NCBI GenBank assembly: GCA_963761525.1
Contig: CAVXHG010000003.1
Coordinates: forward strand, 1 to 64,000
DNA from: BOG-931 sp963761525
GTDB taxonomy: Bacteria; Pseudomonadota; Alphaproteobacteria; Rhizobiales; Xanthobacteraceae
Direction of reading: 5' to 3'
DNA length: 64,000 bases
A program made the translations under genes and the position numbers. The notes beneath the pieces were generated by a model. That model was given only the letters and a program-made list of their open reading frames with translations. It was not told the DNA's origin and did not search any database. Shown piece by piece: positions 1 to 9,647 of this stretch (positions are counted from its first letter, which is position 1; every line of letters begins with the position of its first letter).

Positions 1-47
1 TAAGGACGAAGAGAAACGCTCAATAAGCGGAATCACCCGTGCGATTT

Positions 48-1023
48 TCATAACTGCCCGACTAGTACGATCGCGCTGGTCAACGAGCAACCGTGTCCGC
101 GCTTTCCGACCCCTACCGGCCCATCGGCGACGAAGCGGTTAGCGTTGTATCCCCCCGACGTCTGCCGCTCGGCTTCGCCGTTAACCTCGGCTCCGAACAG
201 GACGGCAAAGGCCGAGAGCCACATCCAGATCAGCAGAATCAGCAGCGCACTCAACGAGCCGTAGGTCTTGTTGTAGTTGCCGAAGTGATAGACATAAACG
301 GTGAACAGGATCGATCCGACGATCCACAGGATCGTGGCCACGATCACTCCGGGGATAGCCCATTTCCATTTCGGCACGCTCCGGTCAGGCCCGTAGCGGT
401 AGATCAGCGCCACCATTCCCATGACGAACACGATGAGAAGCGGCCATTCGACGACCAAGCCGACCCAACGCCCCGGACCGCGCACGCCGGCTCCGTTCAG
501 CACCGCGGGCAGGCCGGCGACGAGCGCCAGGGCGATCAGCCCGCCGACCATGACCACGACAGTCAGCACCAGAGCAGTCACGTTGAACCTGATGAATCCC
601 CGCCCCTCCGGCTGAGCGTAGGCGATGTTGAGCGCGGTCATCATGCCGGTCATCCCGCGCACGCCGCTCCAGAGCGCGATCACGATGCCGATGATGGCAC
701 CAAGGCCAAGGCTCTTGTTCGACGCAGAGACAAGTTGGGTGTAGCTCGTCGCCGATCAGCTTCACGGTCGATGGCGGAAGCATGCCCGACAGCGACTGGA
801 CGCTTTTCGCCATATCCGCTGGATTCGCGACCAGACCGTAGACCGAAACCAGCGCGGCCAAAGCGGGGAATAGCGCCAGCAGCAGGTAGTAAGTTACACC
901 GCCCGCGACCAGCGACAGGTTTTTCTTGCCGGTATCCTTCCAGACCCGGTACAGAATATCCGTCCAGCCGCGCGCCGTAATCTGCCACGGCGCTTCCGCT
1001 TCGCGCCCTCGGTCTTGCTGCAT
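48..1023 (-). CDS. YihY/BrkB family inner-membrane protein (frame broken once)
   Basis: The protein belongs to the YihY (formerly RNase BN/BrkB) family of polytopic inner-membrane proteins, whose function is not settled. The N-terminal part starts at 1023 and holds the family hallmark, an amphipathic start followed by a first membrane helix (KNLSLVAGGVTYYLLLALFP). The frame changes near 735-745. The remaining helices lie in a second frame, including the motif LIYRYGPDR and the late segment ILLIWMWLSAFAVLFGAEVN that ends the family core. Total length of about 325 residues fits the family. The break sits between continuous homologous stretches, so I treat it as one gene. Its stop is at 48-50. 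It is transcribed away from the genes to its right. Confidence 0.82.
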
Positions 1024-1262
1024 CCTGTCCAGCTCCCTTCGATGAGAACCCGACGATAGTCCGGCGCGGCTTCTGCCGACTAGGTTGGCCGAGAACGCAA
1101 TCGTTATCGATTTTTCCCTTAGTCAGGGAGATCGCTTGGATCGCGCTACACAAAGACTCTCTGTGCGATACGAACAAGACGGGCGTTCGACGTCCCTCGC
1201 AACTCGACTGAGCGCGGTGACAAAACGTCGATCTGCTTTTCCAGCATGTTCAGCTCAACCAT

Positions 1263-1700
1263 CTACTGCGGGCGTTTATCCTGCGGCAACTGCACTGGGC
1301 CATTCGTCTCTTGCGGTGCTGACTGCTGCCCGGCAAGCGGCGGCGCCACTGCGGAGTTCATGGTGTCGACCGGGGTCGACGTCGGAGGCTCCCCACCATC
1401 CATTGGGAGATGAGCATGACGGCGATAAAGACGACGCACAGGCAAAGGCCTCCCGGAATTTGGCCACGTCACTGACGTTCGCAAGAGTCCCGGACGATCG
1501 GATCGCGGAACTGCGTTCCGCGGCAAAAGCGCAATCAAGCGAGCAGCGATCGTTCCGCTTTCCAGATGCGCCGACGGCCTGTCAGGGAGTGCCGCGATCG
1601 AGGCCGCCAATCTCTGGGTGGCAATTTCCCGTGGCAGCCCAGCGAGTTCGGCCGCCTCTTGCCAAGGATCGATATCCAACCGCGCCAGCGCGGAAAGCAT
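1263..1700 (-). CDS. small hypothetical protein with one membrane helix (frames shuffled)
   Basis: The first 55 residues (from MLSALARLDIDPWQEAAELA) look like a genuine soluble helical domain rich in Ala, Leu and Arg. In the middle, around 1395-1460, a convincing hydrophobic helix (CVVFIAVMLISQWMV) appears only in another frame. The last 40 residues return to the first frame. This pattern suggests two compensating indels in a protein of about 145 residues: cytoplasmic N-domain, single membrane helix, and a short Pro/Thr-rich tail. I recognise the layout as a small conserved rhizobial type but cannot name a function. No operon partner is evident. Confidence 0.5.
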   Translation of the reverse strand: MLSALARLDIDPWQEAAELAGLPREIATQRLAASIAALPDRPSAHLESGTIAARLIALLPRNAVPRSDRPGLLRTSVTWPNSGRPLPVRRLYRRHAHLPMDGGEPPTSTPVDTMNSAVAPPLAGQQSAPQETNGPVQLPQDKRPQ

Positions 1701-1867
1701 GTAAGTGGCGTGTCATTTTTGTCCTTACCGATCGGCGCGAACAAAAAGTCGTCAAATTGCTTTCCAAGAACAGAAACGAAAGCCGAACGAAAAGTCAATC
1801 ATTCACCGAATTGCATCGTCTTCTGTGCTTTCACGAACTGCATTCTGGCCTGGTTAAGGGACCATCG

Positions 1868-2643
1868 TTAGGATTGGTCGCTGGGCCGAACTTCGCCGTA
1901 ATGGTCATGAAAAGTTTTCTCATAAGCCCGGTCGACCGTGGTGGATGCGTTGTATGTCGGGCTATCCTTGACCCTCTGACGATCGACTTTGAGGTCGACC
2001 AGGTTTTCCATCCGGATCGATTCCTTTTACCGAGCGTGGCGGGATCAGGACCTTATTGCCGGGCCACCAATTCCGCGTATCAACGACGAGGTATTGGATG
2101 CTCCAATCGGCATCCTCGACGAGGAAATCCTCGACGTGACCGATTTCGCCATCGTTGGCATGAATATGGTACCCAGTGACGGCCGCGATACTCCGCAGAT
2201 GCGGATCGTCGTCACTTCGCTGCGCGGCGGCGATATCCTCAGCCGCAGTCTCGACTCCGGAACAGGCGACACCGACCTGGCACCGTTGCCAAAGTCGTAG
2301 CCGCCCATAAAAAGACCGGTGCCCCAGTAAGGCTGCCATCCGTAATAGTCGTAGATGTTAGTCTCTAACTGTCGCGACACAGGCTCCTCAGTGTCGATAT
2401 CGGGACTGTCCTTGACCTGCTGCATGGTCAATCTCACAGAGAATTCGCGCTCCGTAAATCAAGGCGCCCCAAAACGGAGGGCGAAAGGAGAACCTTGCGA
2501 CCGGAAAGCCAATTACCGGTATCGACTACCAACCACCGAACCAACCAACTGCTGTCCTCAAAAAGAAAGTCGTTCACAGTGCCAATCCGGCCATCACTTG
2601 CCGTAATGGCGTAGCCATCGATCGATGACGCCTTTCGCAGCAT
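1868..2643 (-). CDS. two-domain PRC-barrel protein (frame broken)
   Basis: Two PRC-barrel domains can be read in different frames. The first starts at 2643 (MLRKASSIDGYAITASDGRI, then LVRWLVVDTGNWLSGRKVLL). A linker follows with the aromatic stretch YDYYGWQPYWGTGLFMGGYD. The second domain reads GYHIHANDGEIGHVEDFLVE and YLVVDTRNWWPGNKVLIPP. The C-terminus (DLKVDRQRVKDSPTYNAS to HYGEVRPSDQS) is in a third frame and ends at 1868. At least three frame changes are needed, near 2440-2455, 2290 and 1995. PRC barrels of this kind occur in stress-associated soluble proteins of soil bacteria; the ligand is unknown. It lies just downstream of another PRC-barrel gene on the same strand. Confidence 0.75.
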
Positions 2644-2698
2644 TGTTCACTCCTTTTGCTCTCACGTAGGCCAGCGGACTTAGAATCCCAGAAAGAGA

Positions 2699-3580
2699 TC
2701 AGTCTTTGCTGTTGTCCGAGAGGTGCGTCTTCCAGTACGCATCGACTTTCTGGCTGAGCTCGTCGAAATGGCCCGGCGTCGTGAATTGGTCTTTGCTTGC
2801 TTGCGGCGCGGTGCCCAACGCGGCCTCGGTAGTGCCGAGCACGAGCAGGCTTAGGTTAGGGGCTATTTTAAAGGCCGCCCAGGGAACCGGTACGTACTTC
2901 TCATCAATGCCAAAGATCCCACCTCGCGCGACGACCACATAGTCGATCTTGCCCGTCTGCGGATTCGTCATGAGGTCGTCGACACTGCCGAGAGCCTCGT
3001 TCTGTGGGCTGCGCACCTCGGTGCCAACCAATTCTGCTGATCGAGACGAGGTATTCGCCGCGGAGACCGGTTGTGCGGCGGCGATCTGCTGCTGACGCCA
3101 ACTCTGCAAATCGGTGGGCGGCATTTTTCCGCTATGCATATCGGCGACGTAGACTTTGTAGACCTGACGAGTCGTGGCGAGCACTTCCTCGCACGGTTGC
3201 TGTTGGCCTTGTTGAGCGAGGATGTCGGCAGCGGCAACAAGAGTCCGAAGCTCGTAGCCCGGCCGCGTATTCTGATAGGCTATTCCGTTCCCTTCTGTGC
3301 GCCCCGCCATCATCGGAGGGCCGAAGCCGTATCCCGCCATCGGATAGCCGTAGCCATAGCCGGATCCACCCAGCCAATAGCCTTCTTGATCCATCTGATT
3401 GTCGAAGGCGCGCAGATCGCCCAGACACTTTTCCGCAGGCTTGGCGACGGAGACTTTACTCTCGGTGGGAGAAGTTTGGTTCTCCGCGCCGGCTGGAGCG
3501 GGTTGTGCGGCGAGCAGGGGAGTAACAAAACTCAAACAGAACAATGCTGCCGCGGAACTGGCCAATCTCGAACGATTCAT
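2699..3580 (-). CDS. exported PRC-barrel domain protein
   Basis: The start is placed at 3580, where MNRSRLASSAAALFCLSF begins a typical Sec signal peptide with an Ala-x-Ala-like cleavage region, and an AAGGATAA ribosome site sits just upstream. The longer in-frame extension is basic and has no such signal. After cleavage the mature protein has a Gly/Tyr-rich stretch (GGSGYGYGYPMAGYGFGPP), a helical middle, and a C-terminal PRC barrel (ELVGTEVRSPQNEALGSVDD, then KIDYVVVARGGIFGIDEKYV). The frame is intact. The protein is probably periplasmic. With the cytoplasmic PRC-barrel gene downstream it makes a small same-strand pair; no function can be assigned. Confidence 0.8.
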   Translation of the reverse strand: MNRSRLASSAAALFCLSFVTPLLAAQPAPAGAENQTSPTESKVSVAKPAEKCLGDLRAFDNQMDQEGYWLGGSGYGYGYPMAGYGFGPPMMAGRTEGNGIAYQNTRPGYELRTLVAAADILAQQGQQQPCEEVLATTRQVYKVYVADMHSGKMPPTDLQSWRQQQIAAAQPVSAANTSSRSAELVGTEVRSPQNEALGSVDDLMTNPQTGKIDYVVVARGGIFGIDEKYVPVPWAAFKIAPNLSLLVLGTTEAALGTAPQASKDQFTTPGHFDELSQKVDAYWKTHLSDNSKD

Positions 3581-3687
3581 GGGAGTTATCCTTGTTTGGT
3601 GATTTGTTTGCGTTGGTTTCAATTTCTCAAACATGGGCGGGCACGAGATGATCCGCCGTTTTTCCCGCTTCCGCGCCGTTATGCACG

Positions 3688-4010
3688 TCAAGCCGTGCGG
3701 TTTTTGGTGGCGCCGGGGATCGACGTTGGCATCAAGGTCGTGGCGCCACGCTCCTTGGTCGTTTCATAAATGATGTTCATGGCACGCAGCTGCAGAGCCA
3801 TCGGATGATCGGCGTAGGTCATCTCCTATGCTCGATGAACTTCCCGGCGGTCGCAGCCTCGGTCGATCCGGAGAATCACCCGAGCCTGCTTTTGCGCTTC
3901 CGCCTGGGTCGTCTGGGACATCGTGTCCTGTAAGGCAACCGGGATCGCGCCGCGCCGACGGTGACGCAGGTGATCGCGAGGAAATACAGTGGAAGAAATC
4001 ATCGACTAGG
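3688..4010 (-). pseudogene. C-terminal remnant of a slipin (SPFH/band 7) protein
   Basis: Reading the minus strand in three frames gives the end of a slipin: IPVALQDTMSQTTQAEAQKQ ARVIL in one frame, GSTEAATAGKFIE in the next, and MTYADHPMALQLRAMNIIYE followed by TTKERGATTLMPTS in a third. These match the known slipin tail order (ALQ..MS+QAQAE+++QARVI, helix, LRAMN-YE, V/I-P-S). The stop is at 3688-3690. I found no SPFH core upstream in any frame, so this is a truncated, decayed gene rather than a complete one with indels. Slipins are membrane-raft scaffold proteins. Confidence 0.6.
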
Positions 4011-4491
4011 CTACCTGTTCGGTCGCCCCTCAGTGATGAATATGATCCTCTTAACCGTGGATCTCGAGCAATATTGCTCACGACGTTCGCTCAAACCGCC
4101 GCAGCTGATTGGTGCGCATTAGCATAGATCTGTTCGCGCTTGTGTTCCGCAATTCGGTGCGGACGACGAACTGTTCAAATTCCTCAGGAGAATTTCGTGG
4201 AAGTGGCCGGCAGATCGAGATTGAGGATATCGATTAGAGGTGAGGGGAACGCCGTACGGCAGATTCGCTCGCTGACGCTCGCGCAGCGGAATTATTCCGG
4301 AAAGCTCCGCGCCAGTCGTCCGCCATCGGGCAGTTAAAGGCGGGTAGCTGTAGGTCACACCGCCTTGGCGTGCGGAAGCGACAGCTTCAATTGTGAGCAA
4401 TTTTGAACAGTCACGGCTCCGAAGGAGTCGCAATATTTCGACATTGCCGCTTGCCGACCGCGGCTTGGGTCAGATTTATAAGAGTTTTGAC
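4011..4491. other. intergenic stretch upstream of gadB with a 14-bp palindrome
   Basis: No coding homology was found here on either strand. It contains the perfect inverted repeat GAGCAATATTGCTC at 4066-4079 and a related half (TGAGCAA) near 4393. These may be binding sites for an acid or stress regulator of gadB, but no known consensus is matched. A longer in-frame extension of gadB from 4393 is ignored because it has no gad-like residues. Confidence 0.4.
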
Positions 4492-5964
4492 ATGGATGAA
4501 GTGACACGCAAAGCGACGCCGAACAAATTGATTTCTACAAATGACCACGAGGCCCGGACCGACGGGGCTCTACCCAATCGTCAAGATCTGGGATCGCACA
4601 TCAACGACTCGATCTTCGGCGCCAGCGCACTGGCGAACCCGCTGCCGAAATACCGCTTCCCAGAAAACGAGAATCGGCCCGAGGACATCTTTCGGGTCGT
4701 GTCGGACGAGCTCTATCTCGACGGCAATGCCCGGCAGAACCTGGCGACGTTCTGCCAGACTTGGGAGGAGCCGGAGGTTCATCAACTGATGAACCTCGCC
4801 ATCGACAAAAACATGATCGACAAGACCGAGTATCCGCAGACCGCGGAAATCGAGATCCGCTGCACGCATATGCTGGCGGACTTGTGGAACGCCCCTGCGG
4901 CGGCCACCACGATTGGTACCTCGACCATCGGATCTTCAGAAGCCTGCATGCTCGGCGGCATGGCGGCCAAGTGGCGCTGGAAAGCGCGCCGCAAGGCGCA
5001 AGGCAAGCCCACCGACAAGCCGAACCTGGTTTGCGGACCGGTCCAGGTCTGTTGGGCGAAGTTTTGCCGCTACTGGGAGATCGAGAAACGGGAAATTCCA
5101 ATGCGTCCCGGCATGTTCCACATGGATGCCAAGCGGATGCTGGAAGCGGTCGATGAGAATACGATCGCAGTCGTACCGACCTTCGGCGTGACGTACACGG
5201 GCCAGTACGAATTTGTCGCCCCGATCGCCGCCGCGCTTGACGACCTGCAAAAGCGAACTGGAATCGACGTTGATATTCATGTTGACGCCGCCAGCGGCGG
5301 CTTCCTCGCGCCCTTTACCGCGCCCGACATCGTCTGGGATTTCCGGCTGCCGCGCGTGAAGTCGATCAGCACGTCCGGTCACAAATATGGCCTCGCTCCG
5401 ATCGGATGCGGCTGGGTGCTATGGCGAGAAACGCAGGACTTGCCGGCGGACTTAATCTTTTCCGTGCCCTATCTCGGCGGGTCCGTGGGCACCTTTGCCA
5501 TCAACTTCTCCCGCCCTGCCGGTCAGGTCATCGCCCAATACTACAACTTCCTTCGCCTCGGTCGCGAGGGATACACGCGGATCCAACAGGCCTGCTACGA
5601 CACGACACAGTGGCTGACAAAAGAGATCGGCAAGCTCGGGCCGTTCGAGTTCATTAACGACGGCAATCCGGAGACGGGTATTCCTGCGGTCTGCTTCCGG
5701 GTGAAACCGGGCGCGAAGTTGTCCTATACGCTGTACGACCTTTCCGATCGGCTGTTGCAGCGCGGCTGGCAGGTTCCTGCATTCGCCCTGACCGGCGAGG
5801 CCAAGGACATCTCCGTCATGCGGGTCATGATCCGGCAGGGGGTCAGCCGGGATATGGCCGGCCTGCTCGTGGACGACATCAGACGCGCGATCGAGCATTT
5901 CGACAAGCATCCGATCACGGTCCCGATGACACAAAAGGAAGTGCCGGTACACACCCACATCTGA
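4492..5964 (+). CDS. gadB: glutamate decarboxylase (PLP-dependent)
   Basis: It converts L-glutamate plus a proton to GABA and CO2, the proton-consuming step of acid resistance system 2. The 490-residue product (E. coli GadB has 466) carries the group II decarboxylase landmarks: TIGSSEACMLGGMAAKWRWK, HVDAASGGFLAPF, and the Schiff-base lysine in STSGHKYGLAPIG (Lys298). The start at 4492 is preceded by AAGAG, and the sequence from there aligns with an extended GadB N-terminus. The tail ends in VHTHI; a C-terminal His is what closes the active site at neutral pH in E. coli GadB, so His487 or His489 could do the same here. The frame is intact. gadC and glsA follow on the same strand. Confidence 0.95.
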   Translation: MDEVTRKATPNKLISTNDHEARTDGALPNRQDLGSHINDSIFGASALANPLPKYRFPENENRPEDIFRVVSDELYLDGNARQNLATFCQTWEEPEVHQLMNLAIDKNMIDKTEYPQTAEIEIRCTHMLADLWNAPAAATTIGTSTIGSSEACMLGGMAAKWRWKARRKAQGKPTDKPNLVCGPVQVCWAKFCRYWEIEKREIPMRPGMFHMDAKRMLEAVDENTIAVVPTFGVTYTGQYEFVAPIAAALDDLQKRTGIDVDIHVDAASGGFLAPFTAPDIVWDFRLPRVKSISTSGHKYGLAPIGCGWVLWRETQDLPADLIFSVPYLGGSVGTFAINFSRPAGQVIAQYYNFLRLGREGYTRIQQACYDTTQWLTKEIGKLGPFEFINDGNPETGIPAVCFRVKPGAKLSYTLYDLSDRLLQRGWQVPAFALTGEAKDISVMRVMIRQGVSRDMAGLLVDDIRRAIEHFDKHPITVPMTQKEVPVHTHI

Positions 5965-5975
5965 CGCGCCTACTC

Positions 5976-5997
5976 CCGCCGCAAACGAGCGCGGCGG
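5976..5997. repeat. GC-rich inverted repeat between gadB and gadC
   Basis: CCGCCGC (5976-5982) and GCGGCGG (5991-5997) form a perfect 7-bp stem with an 8-base loop, 12 bases after the gadB stop. No T run follows, so it is more likely an RNA-stability or attenuating hairpin than a full terminator. Confidence 0.4.
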
Positions 5998-6039
5998 ACA
6001 ACGATTCCGCCTCTAGTTCAGCGCAAGGGAAGACCGATC

Positions 6040-7607
6040 ATGTCTCAAAACGTCAAGGCAATGGCGGCACCGGCAGCCAAGATCAGCATCTTTACACTTG
6101 CGATCATGAACATCGTCGCGGTCGTCAGTCTGAGAGGCCTGCCATCGGAAGCCGAGTATGGCCTGAGCTCGATCTTCTACTACTTATTTGCGGCGGTGGT
6201 TTTCCTGATCCCCGTGTCGCTTGTCGCCGCAGAACTGGCCACGGGATGGCCGGAGAAGGGCGGCGTTTTCCGCTGGGTTGGAGAAGCCTTCGGGCCGCGG
6301 TGGGCCTTCGTCGCCATGTTTATGTTGTGGACCGAAGTAACAGTCTGGTTTCCGACTGGGCTGACCTTCGGCTGCGGTGTCCTTGGCGTTCACAGGTCCC
6401 AACCAGCAGTTGGGACCAGGCACTTTCGGCCAACAACATGTTCGTGTTGGCGATCATCCTGTCAATCTACTGGTTAGCGACCTTCATCGCGTTCCGCGGG
6501 GTCGGGGCCTTCGCTAGGGTGTCCAAATGGGGTGGCATCGTCGGCACGATAATTCCTGCCATCATCCTCATCGTGCTTGGCTTCGCTTACCTCTTGGGTG
6601 GCGGTAATTCGCAGATCGACCTGGTCTGGAAGGACGTCATTCCAGATTTTTCCAACTTCAACAACGTCGTCTTGGCCGCCGGCATTTTTCTTTTCTATGC
6701 CGGCATGGAAATGAATGCCATTCACGTCAAGGATGTCAGCAACCCGACGCGCAATTACCCGATCGCGATCCTGATCTCCTCGATCGGCACGGTCGCCATC
6801 TTCGTACTCGGGACTTTGGCCATCGCCTTCATCATCCCGCACGCGTCCATCAACTTAACCCAGAGCCTGCTCGTTGCCTATTTCGATATGTTCAAATGGG
6901 CGCACATACAATGGCTTGCTCCGGTCATGGCGGTCGCTCTCGCGATAGGCGTCTTTGCCGGCATCGTCACTTGGGTGTCAGGGCCGTCGTCGGGCCTGCT
7001 CGTGGTCGCGAAGGCAGGATATATGCCGCGTTTCTGGCAGCACACCAACAAACACGGAATGGCCACTCATATTTTGCTGGTCCAGGCGATGCTGGTGACT
7101 GTTTTGTCGGTCATGTTTGTTGTGCTCCCGACGGTCCAGGCAGCCTACCAGATCCTTAGCCAGCTCACGGTCATTCTCTACCTCGTGATGTATCTCCTCA
7201 TGTTCGCAGCAGCAATTTACTTGCGCTTCAGTCAGCCGAACCGTCCGCGGCCCTACAAAATTCCCGGAGGGGACTTCGGTATGTGGCTGGTCGGCGGACT
7301 GGGCTTCCTTGGCTCGCTGCTGGCGTTGTTCTGTCGTTCATCCCGCCCGGGCAGATCAAGAGTCGGAAGCCCAACACTTTATGTCGGCATGCTGATTGGG
7401 CTCAGCGTGCTTTTGGTCGCCGTTCCCTTCGTCATTTACGCTATCCGCAAGCCGCACTGGCGAAACCCGGACAGCGATTTCGCGCCGTTCACCTGGGAGG
7501 CCGAAGGCGGCCACCCGGGCATACCGACGTCATCGAGTAACCGCGACCGGCAGTGTGGTTCCTGCCGCGACCGCGCGCACCCTGGCCGTGACGGCAAAGC
7601 GTCCTGA
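6040..7607 (+). CDS. gadC: glutamate/GABA antiporter GadC (APC superfamily; frame broken)
   Basis: It exchanges external glutamate for intracellular GABA across the inner membrane, completing the acid-resistance cycle with GadB. The N-terminus starts at 6040 with SIFTLAIMNIVAVVSLRGLP and continues through WPEKGGVFRWVGEAFGPRWA, the APC signature region. Two indels between about 6365 and 6420 move the frame; an intermediate frame holds SLAFTGPNQQ, then DQALSANNMFVLAI continues. The body is intact through FYAGMEMNAIHVKDVSNPTR and AKAGYMPRFWQHTNKHGMAT. A compensated pair of indels lies near 7325-7365. The C-terminal PFTWEAEGGHPG resembles the cytosolic C-plug region of GadC. Length is about 520 residues and about 12 membrane helices are expected. 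The gadB-gadC gap is 75 bases. Confidence 0.88.
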
Positions 7608-7670
7608 ATTACCTGACCGGTTCAACGTGCACGGCTTCGAAATTCTTTTAGGTTCATGCGGGAGGGCCAA

Positions 7671-8632
7671 ATGGACTTTTCGGCAAAGACGATCCAGGCC
7701 GCGGTCGATGCAGCGCATGCCGCCGGCAAGGCGGAGATGCGCGGCACCAACGCAAGCTATATTCCCTACCTCGCTGCAATACCCTCGCACCTGTTCGGCA
7801 TCGCCGTGATGACGGCGGACGGGCAGCTCTTCAAGGCAGGAGACGCCGATTATGCTTTCGCCATTGAATCGATCTCCAAGGTCTTCACGCTGGCCTTGGT
7901 TACTGGACTTATCGGATCAAACGCCGTTCGCGAGAAGGTCGGCGTCAGCCCTACCGGCCTGCCATTCAACTCAGTGATGGCGCTTGAGCTGCACAATGGA
8001 AAGCCGTTGTCTCCATTAGTGAATGCCGGTGCTATCGCGACGGTGAGCCTGGTGCCGGGTGACACCGCCGACGAATGCTGGGGGCAAATTTTGGACATGC
8101 AGAGCCGTTTCGCCGGAAGGCCAATCGCGCTCAGTGACGAAGTTAACCGATCGGAGCAGACGACGAACTTCCATAACCGGGCGATCGGTTGGCTGCTTTG
8201 TAGCGCTGGGACTTGCTACAGCGATCCGATGCGTGCGGTCGACGTCTATACCCGGCAATGCTCGACACTCGTTACGACGACCGATCTTGCGTCATGGGCG
8301 CCACGCTCGCGTCGGGCGGCGTGAACCCGGTGACGAAGCAGCGGGTAGTCGCTGAGGAGAGCATCCCGCACCTGCTTGCCGAAATGACCATGGAAGGCCT
8401 CTATACTGCATCAGGCGAATGGGCTTATTCAGTGGGTCTGCCCGGCAAGAGCGGCGTCGGCGGCGGTATTTTGACTGTATCGCCAGGCAAGCTTGCCATC
8501 GCTGCCTTCTCCCCACCGCTCGATCCGGTCGGCAACAGCGTGCGCGGGCAGCTTGCCGCCGCGTCCATAGCCAAAGCACTTGGGCTCAACCTGTTCGCAT
8601 CACCGCCGTGTGACGAACCTGGAGAACATTAA
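7671..8632 (+). CDS. glsA: glutaminase A (one frameshift)
   Basis: It hydrolyses glutamine to glutamate and ammonia; the ammonia takes up protons and the glutamate can feed GadB. The start at 7671 follows a GGGAGG ribosome site, which excludes the upstream ATG at 7656. The serine-dependent beta-lactamase-like fold is marked by the S-x-x-K motif in FAIESISKVFTLAL, then PFNSVMALELHNGKPLSPLV with NAGAIATVSL, and later TTNFHNRAIGWLL. Near 8270-8295 the frame changes, and the rest reads ATLASGGVNPVTKQRVV and GLPGKSGVGGGILTVSPGKL. About 320 residues, normal for GlsA. It lies 63 bases after gadC on the same strand, as in gad-gls clusters of enterics. Confidence 0.92.
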
Positions 8633-8633
8633 G

Positions 8634-9620
8634 ATGAAACATGCGCGGAAAGTGAAACAGGCCTGGATTCTCGTCGTTCTTGTCGTCGCAAGCTGGTCCA
8701 GGGCGGAAGCGGCGCCTTATTTCGACGATACCGTGAAAGATCAGTGGTTCACTGGATCGCTGGAATCCCCTTCGCCGGCTCTGACCAAGGCCGGCGTCGT
8801 CGCCGTCGAGCCCTACGCCATCTACACAGGCAATACCGGCGCCTATAACAACGCCTGGGGACATTACTCGGTGCCCAATGACGTCAATCAAATGCAATCC
8901 TTGACTCTGCTCAAATACGGGATCACCGATCGGCTGAGCATTCAAGCGGTGCCAACTTTTAACTACGCGTGGAACGGTCTCACCACCTCCAACGGTGTCG
9001 GTTGGTCGGCGATCTCCCGATTGAGCTCCAATATCGACTCAACGATGAAAGCCGCAAAACTGGCTTACCCTCGGTCACACTCGGTCTCGCCACGACCTTT
9101 CCAACCGGCGCCTATAACAACCTGAGCAATCCACTCAACGGATTCGGCGCGGGCGCCTACACACTCAAGGAAGAGATCCTGTTGCAGTCGCTGTTCGATA
9201 CCTGGGGTAATCACCCGATGCGTTTGCGGTTCTGGGCGATGTCTACGAACCCATGGCCAACGTGCCTGTGCAGAACCTTAGCGTGTATGGGACAAGCCAA
9301 GGTTTTCTGGGCCAAGCGAACCCGGGCGATGGCGGCGGATTGGGAAGTCGCCGTTGAATACGGCCTGAACCAGCGATGGGTACTGGCGCTGGATTTGGTG
9401 CAGAACTACGCTGCGGGCTTTCGTCTGAACGGGATAATGCGACGGGCAATCCGGTGAACACCAGCCAGCGGCAGCAGCAGCAGCATCGCGTTGGCGCCAG
9501 CGGTCGAGTACAATTTCTCCAGCAGGGTCGGGTCTTATCGTAGGCGTAGAATTCTCGGTTGCTGGCCGCAACACTTCTTCTTATATTGCACCGCAGGCGG
9601 CGCTGAGCATGGCGTTTTAA
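8634..9620 (+). CDS. putative outer-membrane beta-barrel protein (frame broken several times)
   Basis: The start at 8634 lies directly after glsA (1 base between) with GGAG upstream. A signal peptide is visible (QAWILVVLVVASWSRAEA, then APYFDD). The mature part shows alternating aromatic and polar stretches typical of barrel strands: VAVEPYAIYTGNTGAYNNAW, ITDRLSIQAVPTFNYAWNG, PSVTLGLATTFPTGAYN. It ends in strand-like sequences VEYNFSSRVGLIVGVEFSVA and a C-terminal Phe (ALSMAF), a common signal for outer-membrane assembly. Frame changes are needed near 9010-9060, 9230, 9440 and 9530. It resembles transporter/MetA-pathway-type barrels only in general layout; a porin role for Glu, Gln or GABA is a guess from context. 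Confidence 0.65.
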
Positions 9621-9647
9621 CGCCATACGAGTTGCGAATTTACAAGT

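Noticed and set aside
1085..2179. Long plus-strand open frame of 364 codons
   Set aside because: It is antisense to the PRC-barrel gene and the small membrane protein, has no domain features, and reflects GC-rich codon structure.
3764..4127. Open frames on both strands upstream of gadB as separate genes
   Set aside because: The minus-strand signal is explained by the slipin remnant in three frames; the plus-strand frame has no family features.
4389..4404. lac-operator-like ATTGTGAGCAATTTT
   Set aside because: It is only half symmetric and no LacI-family regulator is in the window.
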